Made by a program: the position numbers and the translations under genes. The notes beneath the pieces were generated by a model. The model searched no databases and was not told the DNA's origin. It saw nothing but the letters and a program-made list of their open reading frames with translations. From Nothopassalora personata (lineage: Eukaryota; Ascomycota; Dothideomycetes; Mycosphaerellales; Mycosphaerellaceae), in contig CM066295.1 of NCBI GenBank assembly GCA_033816765.1, positions 620,001-684,000 of the forward strand: DNA of 64,000 bases, written 5' to 3'. Below are positions 21,839 through 34,165 of this stretch, one piece after another; within the stretch, counting starts at the first letter, position 1, and every line of letters starts with the position of its first letter.

Positions 21839-23980
21839 CTAAGTTTCTCTCAATATCGTTATGAGTGGACTCTTCCGTGTAGGGCTTGCCCGTCGGCTGT
21901 GACTCCTCATGTGCAATCGCTCTTTGCTGTCTGTGCGCGATAGCAATCCGGCACGATCAAATGGTGTGATTCCAAGTCCATTCGAAGTGCCTGGAGGTGT
22001 GTCGGAATCGAAGTAGTTCTTAGCTCTTGGTGGGTTCCGTGACATGTCTGGTGATAGACCACGAAGCGCTGGTGTCACCATCCCAGAGGTCCTGCCTGAG
22101 CGCATGGCGTCCAAACCGTCGTTGCTCGAGTCTGATCGTCCATCTTCATCCGAGACGTCGCCAAGCTCGAATTCGTCGGGGTCACCTTCTTCCAGTACGC
22201 GGTCATACGATGGCGATGAACTGCCGAAGATCTTGCCACCAAGGATACCGGGTGGCTTTCGTCGCTTAGATCCAGGTTGTTGCTTCTTGCCCAACATCTT
22301 GTGGTACCACGACTGCCTTCGCTCACGACCACAAAGAAGATACACGGCCATTGCAAAAATGACCAGGAAGATCAGTATGCCAGGAACACGCCTCGAGTAG
22401 CTGCTCGACAGAATCTTTTCATGCCAGTCCAGGTCATCGTCATTCGGACTCGTCTCGTTGAGTTTGGGTAGACCTTCGATCCGCCCGCCGGGGTACTGAA
22501 AGTCTCCTGGTAGCTTGGTGCCTTGAGTGTTACTGCCAAAGCCCACAGCCATGGCACCATCTACAGGCGGCACTTGCGACGATGCATATAGCACGACCTT
22601 GCCGAGAGTCCAGCTAACCTCTTTGTCGTCGATCTCATCCACTGCCTGGAAAGGGTCAAGGAAGCCGCGATCTTTCGCGCCCTCCACGATCGCCTTCGTC
22701 TTGTTCCCCCCAGCGCCTGGCTTGCCATCCTCGATACCTATCCGTGGTATTCCAATGCCTTCGTGGAGCATGTTAATCAGCCAGCTGGCTTTGAAACACA
22801 CCTCTTCCACAGTCTTTTCATCCACCTTCTTGCCCCATGTGTGTTTGGCGACATCCTTCTCAATGTCCGCCCAGTCTCTTGAGCAGAATTCGGTCACCTG
22901 CTTTTGGTATGTCTGGAAATCGTATGCCTTGTCTTTGTGCGCCATTGCGAAAACCTCGTGTGTGGTGTGCCAGTATTCGGAGACGCCGACGAAGTGATTC
23001 ACGCTAAAGTCGATCGCAGGTGTGTGCTGGCCATTGAGTAGACATGGCGCGTCGGTACACTCCTTTTCTTTCTCCAGTAACGGGTAGGTGCTCTTGAGAC
23101 ACTGAGTGAAATCGCCGGTACCCAGCAGATATGGCTCTTTGCCCTTCAGATCAACCGTCCCAGGCTCAAGCACTTTGCCCGTCTTGTTTATCGTAATGCC
23201 CACAGGCAAACATGGATCCGGCACTTCGTGTGCGCTCGGAGATGCGTCCAGCAAGTGCTCAACATACCTCCTCCTCGCCTCGTTCGCTCCAAAGCCCAGC
23301 CACGTCGTAACGAACACTCTGTATTCCATAGCCTCACCATTGACCTTCCTCAATCGCAACAACTTCAGATCCTCCGCATGCTTCTCAGCCTCCGTCGCAT
23401 TGGGCGCAAAAGCAATCTGCGCTGATGCACCACCCATATCAAGAAATCCATACGTATGATGATTCTTTCCATGATCATGATCCTTAGCGGCGCCAGAGTC
23501 AAATCCACCCAGGAGATAATTCGCAGCAATCCATCCATAAAGGCCCTCCGTCTCACCTGGAATAACCTGCACATGCAATCCACAGTCCGGCAGCTGAAAC
23601 TTCGAATTCCGCTGAAAGTACGAACACGTACTCCTCAACAGAGCCGCCCTTTGATCATCCGGCAGCAACCTCATTCCCGCCGTTGCAAGCAAGAAGATGG
23701 GAGTATTCTCATACTCGTCCTTCGGCACAATATCCTGCGCAAACCCGACCAGCTCTTTCAAATGCTCCGACCCCACAGCCTCAGGCTTATCACCAAAGGT
23801 TGAGATTCCCGGGTGGACCTTCTTCCTCCATTTCTTATCGATCTTGATGCGCGGGAGGGAATCGAGTTTCTCGTCATCATACTTTTTGCGCGCGTATTCG
23901 GCTTTTCGCCAGCGGTAGACGTAGACTCGTGTGCCAGAGGAACCGGCGTCCAGGACGACTGCGTAACTGTGCTTGCCCAT
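21839..23980 (-). CDS. Golgi apyrase, GDA1/CD39 family (Ynd1-like)
   Basis: This nucleoside di/triphosphatase hydrolyses GDP and UDP in the Golgi lumen, allowing nucleotide-sugar exchange for glycosylation. It is a single frame of 713 residues. The start at 23980 (MGKHSYAVVLDAGSSGTR) places apyrase conserved region 1 at the N-terminus, as in Ynd1. Other regions are ATAGMR (ACR2), YGWIAANYLLG (ACR3), FLDMGGASAQIAF (ACR4) and VGFGSNTQG (ACR5). One membrane segment (VPGILIFLVIFAMAVYLLCG, about residues 535-555) separates the catalytic domain from a long Ser- and charge-rich tail, presumably cytosolic. This is the Ynd1 layout (C-terminal anchor) rather than the N-terminal anchor of Gda1. Confidence 0.88.
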   Translation of the reverse strand: MGKHSYAVVLDAGSSGTRVYVYRWRKAEYARKKYDDEKLDSLPRIKIDKKWRKKVHPGISTFGDKPEAVGSEHLKELVGFAQDIVPKDEYENTPIFLLATAGMRLLPDDQRAALLRSTCSYFQRNSKFQLPDCGLHVQVIPGETEGLYGWIAANYLLGGFDSGAAKDHDHGKNHHTYGFLDMGGASAQIAFAPNATEAEKHAEDLKLLRLRKVNGEAMEYRVFVTTWLGFGANEARRRYVEHLLDASPSAHEVPDPCLPVGITINKTGKVLEPGTVDLKGKEPYLLGTGDFTQCLKSTYPLLEKEKECTDAPCLLNGQHTPAIDFSVNHFVGVSEYWHTTHEVFAMAHKDKAYDFQTYQKQVTEFCSRDWADIEKDVAKHTWGKKVDEKTVEEVCFKASWLINMLHEGIGIPRIGIEDGKPGAGGNKTKAIVEGAKDRGFLDPFQAVDEIDDKEVSWTLGKVVLYASSQVPPVDGAMAVGFGSNTQGTKLPGDFQYPGGRIEGLPKLNETSPNDDDLDWHEKILSSSYSRRVPGILIFLVIFAMAVYLLCGRERRQSWYHKMLGKKQQPGSKRRKPPGILGGKIFGSSSPSYDRVLEEGDPDEFELGDVSDEDGRSDSSNDGLDAMRSGRTSGMVTPALRGLSPDMSRNPPRAKNYFDSDTPPGTSNGLGITPFDRAGLLSRTDSKERLHMRSHSRRASPTRKSPLITILRET

Positions 23981-24465
23981 TGTTCTCCTTATCGCGGTGT
24001 CGGTTGCCACGGCAACGATTGCGGTTTTATAGCTCTGTGTCGGGTGCGTCGCAATGCATTCTGCGGCGACGTGGAAGAACGAGTGTGGTGGTAGGGAATG
24101 TATAGGTGTGTAGGATAAAAAGAGAGGGCAGGAGTGTTGCATAAATGCTCATGTTGAGACTCAGGTCCCCCAGGCGGGACCCTCTCGCATGCGCGTCCCA
24201 CTAAGCTTTGGGCGAGGATAAACTCTATATCTGGCAGATGCCGAAGCCACAATCCACCATTGGCCGACGGTGCCTCTTCATTTCCGGCCGAGGTCAATTC
24301 GTGGCCACCACTCGCTGACCACGACCACAGAATACGAACGCCTTCTGAGGAGGTCGTCTGCAACATCACGTCTATCGTGTGTGATCTCTATATGTATCCG
24401 CCCGTGCTCCGAGGCACACACACACACACATGCTTCCGTTCGATCATTGTCGCGCGACACATGAT
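23981..24465. other. Intergenic region between apyrase and amidotransferase genes
   Basis: About 485 bp holds the apyrase 5' flank and the amidotransferase 3' flank. A (CA) run of about seven units lies near 24416-24430. No further gene is seen. Confidence 0.45.
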
Positions 24466-25496
24466 TCAATCGTCAAGCAGAAACCGGAGAAACGCCGCTG
24501 CGACAGCAATTCCGTCATGATGGTTTCGTACCCTCTTCATGCCGTCCTCGTACATCGCATCGTCGAAGATACCACGGTCGTGTCTGTTGAACAGCAACTC
24601 CGACACAATATCGCCGTTGAACTCGGGATGTCCTACCCAAACACGAGGTTGTTAGCCATGCTCGTCACCACATGCCAATGTCTCAGCAACGAGTGCGGAG
24701 TAGAGATTACAGCACAAGCATGTCTGTTCAAGGCATGCTTTACCCTGGGCACTTACCTTGTACTGTGATCAATCGGTTCTTCGCATACATCCCTTGCACA
24801 TCGCAGCGTGGTGAGTGTCCAAGCGCTTCTATACCCTCCGGGTATTCATAGACGATGTCGCGGTGCATTTGGTGTATTGCCTGGAGAGCAACATCAGCAA
24901 TTGAGCCCAGCCGTACGATCCTCACGTATTGCACTCACCAGCACATCGATCTTGAACAACCGTCTCCCCTGCTCCGTCAACTTCACATCCGTCACCGAAA
25001 CCTCCCACCCTTTATCACTCCGATCAACTTTCACATCCAATGCTCTTCCAATAATCTGATGTCCAAAACACACTCCAATCAACCTCACGCGGTCCTGCTT
25101 GAGGACCTGTCTCGTGAACTCGAGCAACTTCATTATCCAAGGATCGTTATCGAAAGAATTGTGACCTGCTCATCGACCCAACATCAGCCCACCACCCTCT
25201 CCCTATTCCCAACGCCAAACCCTCCCTCTCCACCCTCACCAGCGATGACGTGACTTACGACTCCCCGTCAAAAGCACCGCATCCACATTCTCAAGCTTAG
25301 GATAAACCTCATGATTCACAACATCATACTTTGTAACATCCAGCCGCGGCTCCTCCACTCCATCCTCCTCCTTGATCCGCTTCGCTCCATTCTCCAACAA
25401 CTCCTTGAACAGATTTCCATACCCTCCGTACTTCTCTTTCGTGCGTCCAATAGGTTCATCGCATTCGAGGACGGCGATTCGGAGAGGCGGGCGCAT
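24466..25496 (-). CDS. Class-I glutamine amidotransferase-like protein
   Basis: Four exons (25496-25259, 25165-24939, 24880-24757, 24632-24466) give about 251 residues. All three introns have good GT-AG sites. The nucleophile elbow is GVCFGHQIIG, and LLTGSRHNSFDNDPWI marks the glutaminase fold. GHPEFNGDIV supplies the catalytic His, with Glu two residues on, so the Cys-His-Glu triad is complete. These stand-alone proteins (GMP synthase-like glutaminase domain, without the synthetase half) are common in ascomycetes; the acceptor substrate is unknown, and some relatives act as gamma-glutamyl peptidases. An in-frame Met at 25544 could add 16 residues. Confidence 0.8.
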
Positions 25497-25544
25497 CGTC
25501 TGTTGGGAAGCAGAAGCACACTCGCGAGGATGCAGGCGGGTCAT

Positions 25545-26570
25545 AGAAATAGCAGTCTGTAATAGTTTGTGAAGAACGAGACGTAGTGTCGGGTAGCACG
25601 AATCTACAAACGATTCATAGAATGTTGCTGAGATTGGAACTGCATTGCGACTTCGCCGCAAAAGCTGTCCTATGACAACACCCCGGCTAAATGTTCTTCG
25701 CGATAGGGCAAGATAAGGCAAGCGTGGCAAGCAAGGTTCACCAAGCCGATACACCGGCACAGGGGCTACCGGCGGAATCCAAAAACGTAAGCGAGATTAT
25801 ATAACTTCGAACTTTGAACAACGTCTAACTAGTATTGCGTCTTTTGCCCTTTATCCGCAAGACACGCGTTATAACGAGCGGGCATATTATCTACGTGCTT
25901 CGCATTTGTTCGGTGTATCCGCGTGCTCCGGCATCGTTATTATTATAAAGAGAGAGGCGTAGAGACACGATTGCGACGAAGAAGCGGAGGGATCGACAAG
26001 CGGCTCGCTTACGTTTTTGCTGGCCACACCTTGAGGGGTTGAGGGGGTGGTGATCTTGGCTGTGCTTCGAGATATTTCGATGACCTCGACAAAGCCCCAT
26101 GAGAATACAATCATGATGAAGAGATATTGGAAATATCATTCGCCTCGTACACCATCATCTAACAACCGCAAACCGCTCCAAAGGTTTTGCTCAATCCCAT
26201 TCCAGGACCGTATCCATCATCGGAGCCGCTTTCTTCCATGAGCCTTTCGACGCCCAACAATAGAAAAGAAACACCTCATCATCCATCCAGTCCAGGCCAG
26301 GCCAGGCCAGGCCAGGCCAGTAAAGCCTTTTCAGCTTCCACCAAGATACTCGCACATCCCATTCCAAACCAAGCCTGAAGGAGGAAGAAAATCCCATCCA
26401 TTCCATCATCCCATCATCCCCTCTACTGAAAAAATGCAGAGAGAGTATTAAATCATAAAATCATAGATCGTAAACAACATCAACAAGCGTCCCGCGCCCA
26501 TCATCCCATCAACAAAACGATGAGTCCAAGGAGGTTCCCGTCCAGCTCGATGATGGCCACTGCAGGGAGC
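25545..26570. other. Intergenic region with a CCAGG minisatellite
   Basis: About 1 kb. It contains the CCAGG repeat at 26292-26320 and Pro/Ser-type open frames without recognisable domains. It includes the 3' flank of the PPS1-like gene. Confidence 0.45.
26292..26320. repeat. CCAGG pentanucleotide repeat
   Basis: Nearly six tandem CCAGG units lie about 250 bp beyond the stop codon of the PPS1-like gene. Confidence 0.85.
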
Positions 26571-28894
26571 CTATCCCTGCCGCGAGTACGGCTTGTTCAT
26601 AGCCGCAATTTCACGGGCAATCGTGGCCCATTCGAGTTCGCGGCGTAGAGGTTTGCCGCGTTTTTGGCATTGGAGTTCTTCCCATTTGAGGAGCTCGTAG
26701 CTGATGAGACTGTTAGAGAGGCTGCGTGTCCATACGCATCAGGATTGGGGAGACTCACGAAAAGCGCAGATGAGGCTGAATGATTACATTCAGCCGCCGC
26801 GCTCGAACGAAACAGTATGCTCGAGGAAATGACAAGCCCAGCTCGTTCATCACCTCAGCAATGCAGATCGTTGCAGAACGCGAAACACCGACACGACAGT
26901 GCACAAGTGTGGCTGTGCCGTTCTTACGACCGTTTTCTGCATGGGTATGTCAGACGGAGCGCCTCATATCGCCGCCGAGGAGTAACACTTACCAATGAAT
27001 TCAAGGCACTTTCCGAAATCCTCTGTGAGCGGGTCCACTCCGTTATCCTGGACTTTGTCGATGAACATCGTGCTTCCGCGTGGCCACTCCGCCAAAGCTT
27101 CCTTGGGCCACGTCACAGCCTCACCAATACTCAGGACCTGGCCAATGCCGAGCTCCTTCAGTAGATTGGGATTGTTGGCATGCCCCAGGTTACCTAAATA
27201 CATATATGGCAGGATTCGACTCGGAAGCGATCCGTCCATCTTCTCTAGCCAGTCCGGTACTGGTGGGCAGAGTGTCCTTAGGTCTCCGGAATGTCTGGGC
27301 GATGCCTGGAGCAAACGAGGCTGGATGGCTCGAAGCAGATGCACGTCAGATCCATACGCGAAGAAGTTGCGGCCCTTGTTGATGTGCAATTGAAGCCACG
27401 CATCATGTACAGGAGCACAGTTCGCGTACATGTAATATGCCAGTGCAAGCAAGGAGGATTCGGTATAGCCATCTGTGCAGTGAATCAAGACCATCCTGCC
27501 GGGCTGACTGGAGTCGCCTTCATGCATGAAGCTGTCGCCATCAGCATCGTGGGGAGGTGTCAACGACAGCTTGCTGTCTCTTCGCTTGTGCATTCCAGGT
27601 ATGCCGCGATTGGCTTGAGCGTGGATCCATCGGCAAGTGGACACAAGACCGTCGACTTCAGTGTGTGACCAGGTGGGTGGCATGATCGACCCTGAGCCAG
27701 GGAATTCTAGTTGGTGCACAACGTTGTCTGCAAAGAGACCTTCTTCCTTTCTGTCGAGCAGATCCTCCAGGCATCTGAAGGCTTTCGAATCCGGCATCTG
27801 TGCAATATCACTGCACTCGATCAGGAGATCGAAGTCCGGGGCATCGTTTTTGATGCCATCGGGGCCCATATGCACATTTGGATCCGGAGTCGGTCCAAGC
27901 CAGACATTGGGCGCGATTTCGCTCGGCGCAGTCATGGAGCACATCTCAAGTCGTTCCCGGTGGAAGAAGTCCATGACTTTACCCGTCATACAGCCTTCTG
28001 AGTCGAGCTGGACCAGGTCGTCATGGTCACACTCGACGATGGTGTAGTCCTCTGTGTAAAGTCAGTAAGTCATGAAGGCAAGGATGTTCGTCAACAATCA
28101 CCTGACAGAATGAACGTGTTAAACAACCTCCCAGAAACCAAAGCACCCTCTGTCTTCTTCTGCCAGTTCGTCTGAGCTTTCGATATCGTCTTCGCTAACC
28201 TTACGACCTCTTCTCTAGGCGTCTCGTTGTCACCATATACCACGATATCACTCACAGTCGCCATCTTACACGGCTGGATCTGGAAATTCCTCACGCTGAA
28301 TCCCTCCTTAGGATCCGACTCCAAGAACTCCGGCTCTTCGACATTCTTGCCCTTGGCAGCCTGCACTGGTTTCAACAGCTCTTCTGGCGCAATGGCACCC
28401 TTGATCCTGCTGTGGGTGAGGTCACCGCCGGCTTTCACGATAGTGATGCCACGAATACATTTGGGCGTCCTTCGCAAGGTCTTCTTTCGAGCGATGAAGA
28501 AGGCTAGCTGCAGTTGGTTCTCAGCATGCAGGCCATGTAGCCATGGAAAAACTTGCTTTGGTGAGGGCAGTGGTTGTGTGGCTAGGTGTTCCAGTGCCTG
28601 CGAGAGTTTATTTGCACCGATGGAGTACACAGGTGGGTCATTGAACAGTTTCTCGAAGCCATTGGGCGGATGTGTCAACGATGTGGTCTCAATGAGCTGT
28701 GAGGGACCTGACGGCGACGCTGGGGGAGTATCAAGCCGACGGGATCCAGGCCGGGGACCGGGCGAGCAGAATGGCAGGTGTTTGTTCGGTACGGGCGCTG
28801 GGGTGCCTCGTTGAGATGTGTTAATGGAGAGTTGCGGAGGTGGGGTGGCCGTTCGTTCTGGTATGGCCGTGGGTCTGGGGAGTACGGCGGCCAT
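26571..28894 (-). CDS. pps1: PPS1-type dual-specificity protein phosphatase
   Basis: This is a protein phosphatase related to yeast Pps1, which removes phosphate from Tyr and Ser/Thr and has been linked to cell-cycle control. Four exons (28894-28102, 28051-26993, 26936-26759, 26700-26571) give about 719 residues. The active site is in exon 3: HCRVGVSRSAT, a complete HC-x5-R loop, preceded by the DSP fold (ILPYMYLGNLGHANN). A second loop-like sequence, VLIHCTDGYTESSLL near the middle, has Glu where Arg is needed, so that copy should be inactive; this paired layout is known in Pps1 homologues. The start at 28894 (MAAVLPRP) was chosen because the open frame upstream is low-complexity. The N-terminal 80 residues are Pro/Ser-rich. 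Confidence 0.85.
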
Positions 28895-30630
28895 GACATC
28901 CGCAGTGGGGCGGGCTGGTAGTCGATCGGATCCGAACTTCACGCCTGCGTGTTTGCGATCGTGAAGACAGCCGTCGCTGGTGTTGGTGTTGTAGTAGTAG
29001 TAGTGGCGACGCTGGTCGTGAGTCGGGCGTGACTCGCGCGCGCTTTGTTTGGAGAGGGCAGTCGCAGTGCGCAGTGCGCAGCGAGATGTGTAGGTTGTTT
29101 CAACTTCGACACTCCGGAATGTGCTGCGCGTCAAGCCGGAAATCACGATATGGGTCGGATGCGAGGCTACAATGATAAATCACACACCAGGAGGGAGCGC
29201 TCACACAATGCAGTGTGCAGTGTGCATTGGAGGACGCACAGGGATAATAAAAATGGTCGCAGCCACTTTAGTCTTTTGCCTCTTGCGACTCTCTGCTTTG
29301 CCTGCGACCATGGCCTATGGGCGACCATGGCCCATGGCCCCCCATGTGCTTTCCCCACCATCAACCTCCAACGCTCGAAGGTACAGTACTGCATGTACTG
29401 TAGCCACATCCGAATGGCTAGCGGCACCACTCCGGCCCAGAGTCTGGGGGTCTAATGAGCCAATCAGTGAGCTCCGTGGCCCGCGTCCAAGCTCTCACCC
29501 GCTCAGATCTGCTCGCGAGCTGAGCCTTACATGACCATCATCATAATACATACATCGCATCAACACCATCGTCAGCGCCCAACATGCAGCGTCTGTGACA
29601 CGCGTTCCCTCAGGCACCACCGCTACACCTTTCTGCGCCGCAGCAGTCGTCTCGTCTCGAGCACCAACGAGCGACGGACACCACCCGACTGGACGCGACA
29701 CACCTCGAACACTTTCAGGGTCCTCCCTACCCGCAGACGCCTGGGTCTCGCTGGGTCTATCGGCGATGCTTGCAGGAAAGCTGCATGAGCCAGCATCTTG
29801 CCTACCGTGTACCGTGCGTCGCGAATGCACCCTGCCCCTCTTCCCTCCCCCCAACGAGACACACCTGCGCACGAAAGCGTACGTGTTCGCCTCCACCGTG
29901 GGAGCCATCGTGATTTGCAAGCAGCTTCTGTCGTACAGGTTGGCAGCTGCTGTCGGTACTTGGACAATCGAGTCAGATTCCTGTCAGAGTTCCGGCCCAG
30001 TGCTTGCGCAAGATGATGACCAAAAAACGGACTCTAGAGCTGCGAGCCGTGAACTCTCGCCTCGCGTTCCCAGGAATACGACGGGCCCATGCCCAAGCTC
30101 GCTTATAGCAGGTCAAAGCGCCAGCGCACTTTGGCCCCATCTCGATCGCAAGGCTGCACATCGTCTTGGTGACAACAGAGCGCTGCGGATCTTTGGCATC
30201 CATTGCTTTTCCGATAGTCGAATGTTGTGGTCGCCTATCCCCTGTAGGGCGAAGCTCAAGATCGATGGCTTAGGCCCTTTGATCTGCCAAGAGCGAGCCA
30301 AGTTGCGCTCGGATGGCGGCTCGATCCTGAAGGCTCGACAGCAGCGGCTCGTGAGATGTCAATCGAGCACTTCACTCTGAAGGCCAGATCGGCAAGCTGC
30401 AGCTGTCCTCGCTGCATCGATGATTGAACTGCTGTCGCGCCTTGCCCTCTGCCATCGCTATGGAGGTACTTGAGTACCATCTCATCTATCGCTGTATCCT
30501 GAACATCAAATCAATGCTCGCTGACGCAAGAGACCATAGACCGGCCGCATACCCCAGCTGCATAGCACAGCCAAGGCACAGAGAAGTCTGCAAGATGTCT
30601 CTATGCCACCTCTATGCCTGCCTTACCACC
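28895..30630. other. 1.7-kb region without a supported gene
   Basis: It lies between the PPS1-like 5' end and the TYW4-like 3' end. A plus-strand frame of 261 codons (29595-30380) is the longest but has no recognisable domain and an unusual composition. A frame on the minus strand, 29495-29920, is equally featureless. Treat as intergenic unless transcripts show otherwise. Confidence 0.4.
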
Positions 30631-33600
30631 TCACGGCGCCTCAGCATAAACCGAATGCAAGCTCGCATTCTTACTAAGACTCCTCGCCTTCTCCAACATC
30701 TCATTAGCAAGTCGCTCCAGATAGAACCCACTAACATCCGGCGGCAAATCCTCAAAACTCTTGACAATCCTCGCCACATCCTTCCTCCCCCTCTCATACG
30801 CCGCAAGATCCCTGTTACCATAAACATCCCGTCCCGCGGCATACCCATGCGCAGTTAAGTTCCTGAAGAAGACATTTACAGCCACACTCATTCCTTGCGT
30901 GGGCGCCGCGGCATGGACCCACATAGGCGGGATGAAGAGGATGTCGCCTGGCTCTAGGATTGCTTCGTGTGGATGGGTGTGGGCTATGGAGGAAGGGGCG
31001 GTGGTGGGAGAGAAGACATCGATTGAGGAGGAAGAGGCGCCGGGTTCGAAGCCTAGATGCGAGACGTCGGAGGGTGGGTAGAGCAGTAGGCGCTTTCGAC
31101 CTCGCACTTGGCAGAGCACGTTGGCCATTACGTCGTAGTGTAGCCACATGTGTACCGGTCCACTGATTCTCAATGGACTACTGTGAGCATTATTTGTGAC
31201 GTATTCGAGCTCGTGCGGGAGTTCGAAGTCTCCTGCTATGGCAGGGAAGTCTTCGGCGAGGGAGGTCGGTTTGTTGTTTGGGGCTTCTTTTGAGAGCGCG
31301 CGGAGGTAGACCCTCTCGCCCTTGTCCACGGAGGAGATGAAGGTGCTGAAGTCTTGGGTAATGTATGCGAAATTCTTCTTCTGGAAATCCATCTTCTCCG
31401 CTGAAGAGGAATGCACGGCGACTTTACGGTCTGCGCCGATCGCTTCTACGAGGTACTCGTTCGTCCAGGCTGTCGTGCAACGTCCGATCTGGCAGTTGCG
31501 GAGCACTAATGGTCGTGCGGCGTCCACATACTGGGGAAAGTTCACACCGTGGGTGATGCGGATATCTTGGATCCTGACGGAATCTGGCATTCTCGTGCTA
31601 GGCTCAGGTGTGCCGCTGCCATTCGCGGGCGACTCTGTGAAGATTGTGCTTTGTTCCGTGGTGGGCTTTCCTGCATCGATCGTGGCGCGCAGTTGCCATT
31701 CCATCTGGAACTCGGAAGGAGAGGCGTCGTTGAGCACGCAACTACGGTTCCAGGTGGTGCCGAAGGAGAAGCAGGTTGCGCCTCCACCAAGGATGAGAAG
31801 ACCGCCGTCGATTTCTTCGAGGGCATGACCTACGAAGAGCGGTCGCGGGCCTTGGATGGGCTGTGGACGAAGGGTCTTCATATTGAGGATCTCGTCTTGT
31901 CTGGTAAGCATGCGGGCGCCGGTCACACCACCGATCAGGAGGATACCTTTGTTGGTCCGTATTACTTGCGCTCCGAATCGTCCAAGGATACACGCGTCAG
32001 CTTTCAAGAAAGCTGTCGCTCGACTTGTTACGTTCTGGCAGGTCAAGGTCATGTCGTTCTCCAGGTTCCAGTGCCAGAAGTCGTTCAGCACTCGACCTGC
32101 GCTGGTCATGCCGCCTATCAAGACGCCAGAAGTGGCTTCGCGGCCGTCGGTGATCATGGTCGCGCCGAACCGTGCAGGTGGCTTTTCTCCTTTCACCACT
32201 ATCGGCTGCCAGCCAGTCTCGCCAGTCCAGATCAGCCACTCGTCCAAGACTTGGCCGTCGCTAGCTTTGCCACCGAAGATCAGGACTGTGTGAGCGGGTC
32301 GGGGTACGGTCGGCAGTACCAGAGGCACTGCTGAGTGTCGAAAGCGTCCTGAAGGTAAGTCTTGTACTCTCCGCCACTTGCCATCCAACCTGAGCCACGA
32401 CTCTGCGCTCGCTTTGTCAGGTGATGTTCGCCCACCCGTCATCACACAGTTGGCTGTGCTCCCAAGCCGAGTGATAGCGTGGCACGTAGTCCCAGTCCTC
32501 AAAGGCGGTCCCGTGATGGGCTGTATCGCATCGTATCTGGAGTAGGTGTTGCAACTGTCCTGTCGTTCCTGTGTGCCAAGACCTCCATGCAGACCTACCG
32601 AGTCGCCCGCGTCCGTGTCTGGTGCTGGCACTACTGTCGCGAATCTCCTGAAGTTATGTGGTTCCATCAGCTCATGGGTTTGCAAGATATCTCCTGGCCC
32701 GAAGTGGTACTGTGGTGTATCTGGACTGCTCCCGCTACCGCTACCATTGACTGGGCTAGAAGCGATTGATGCTCGTGACGACCCTGCGAAGAACGACGCT
32801 CGGGTGGATCGATATGGCTTGGATGAGTAGTCTCGTCCAGGCTCCTTCTCGGCCATGAGCAGAAAGTAATGCGAGCCGAATAGGGCGAACTCTTCCCATT
32901 CGTCAAAGGGCTCTACACGATCGAGCGCACGTCGCTCTTCTGGCCCAAGAAAAGTAGGGTCTGACCACAGCTCCCAGAGCGACCGAATCTCTGTGCCATG
33001 CTCAGGATACCCGGCTGCTACGAATCGTGCTTTCATCTGCTCCATGGTGCCGACTGCCTGTAGTGGTGTCCTTAGCTTTTCGAAGTGAGCCAGCATTGTG
33101 GCCGCAAAGGGATGGTCTGAGCCATCTGGAAGGTGCTGCTCAAGTAGACAGAATCGAACATCCGGATATGTAGCAGTCCACTCAAAGACAGCTTGCGATG
33201 CATCCCTTGGCATGTAAGCTGTCGACACTTCAGACACGAACAGTATCGCCACATCTCCATTGCCGAGTTGTAAGTGATCTTGCAGAATGTTTTGCAGCGG
33301 CGTCATGTCAGCCAAGTCACACCCTATTGCAACATAAGGGTCGCTCGAGGCAAGCAATCCGCTCTGATTTCCTGTCTTGGTGAACTTGGGCGTCAACGAC
33401 CTAAGCTGGTCAGTCTTGTCAATCACTCCAACCTTGTTCTGCATCAAGACTGGATAGTCCACGTCCACAAAAGTAGTCCCCTGACATAGCTGAGGTTGCT
33501 TGCCAAGAAAGAGGAAAGGCAATGGGTCGCTGTGGCGTCTGTCAGTTCCCGCGTCAACCAGACATAAAATCTCCGCCATGCACATACTACCCGCATCCAA

Positions 33601-34165
33601 GGTTGATAACCACTTTCTTCTTCGCTGTTCGCTCGCTCATGAACCGTGACACTGCATGTTCGATGGCTTTCATGCGTAACCAGTACCCTCGGTTAATCAA
33701 AGGAGATCTTCGCTTAAACTTGCTAACGAAGTAGCGAAAGTACTCGGGCTGGCCATCGTAGTAAAGCTTCTCGACGGAGCGTTTTGAAACGATGCTACTC
33801 TTGTTCGTATCCATAATCAGTTCGTCTCGGTGCTGCTTCTGGGGGTCCACGATCGAGGTCTGGCTTGATGACTTGGCCTTGCCTTTGCTGAGCATGGGTA
33901 CGCTCGAGCTGCGTTTGACCTTGCCATTTGCACCGTTCGCGCCTTTGGTCAGGCCCTGCAGGCCAAGCACTTTCTCTGCCTTCAGCATTTTATCGTGGGA
34001 CTTGTTCTCATGGCGTGTTGGAGAATCGCCTGATTGCCGAGGCGGCGTGCTGTTTGTGATGAGATGGTCCAGGGATTGTGCAGGACGAGGTGCGTTGTTT
34101 GTTTCAAGACCTAGCTGTGAGATATCCGGTAGGGGACGGTCGGCCTTTTCATCGAACGCCGCCAT
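30631..34165 (-). CDS. ppm2: tRNA wybutosine-synthesising protein TYW4 (Ppm2) with C-terminal JmjC domain
   Basis: This bifunctional carboxymethyltransferase acts late in wybutosine formation at position 37 of tRNA-Phe. Exon 1 is 34165-33591 and exon 2 is 33538-30631, giving about 1,160 residues. The N-terminal leucine-carboxyl-methyltransferase domain contains VVINLGCG (SAM site, across the intron), FVDVDYPVLM and FVSEVSTAYM. A middle Kelch propeller shows repeated G-G blades (VLIFGGKASDG, GVLIGGMTSAGRV, ILLIGGVTGAR, LLILGGGATCF). The last 300 residues form a JmjC/cupin domain with VHMWLHYDVMANVLCQVRG (the H-x-D metal ligands) and ILFIPPMWVHAA. The first 110 residues are Ser/Lys-rich. Human cells split these functions between TYW4/LCMT2 and the JmjC hydroxylase TYW5. 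Confidence 0.9.

Noticed and set aside
29595..30380. Plus-strand frame of 261 codons
   Set aside because: No domain, no helical or hydrophobic pattern and no exon support; the length alone is not convincing in this GC-balanced DNA.
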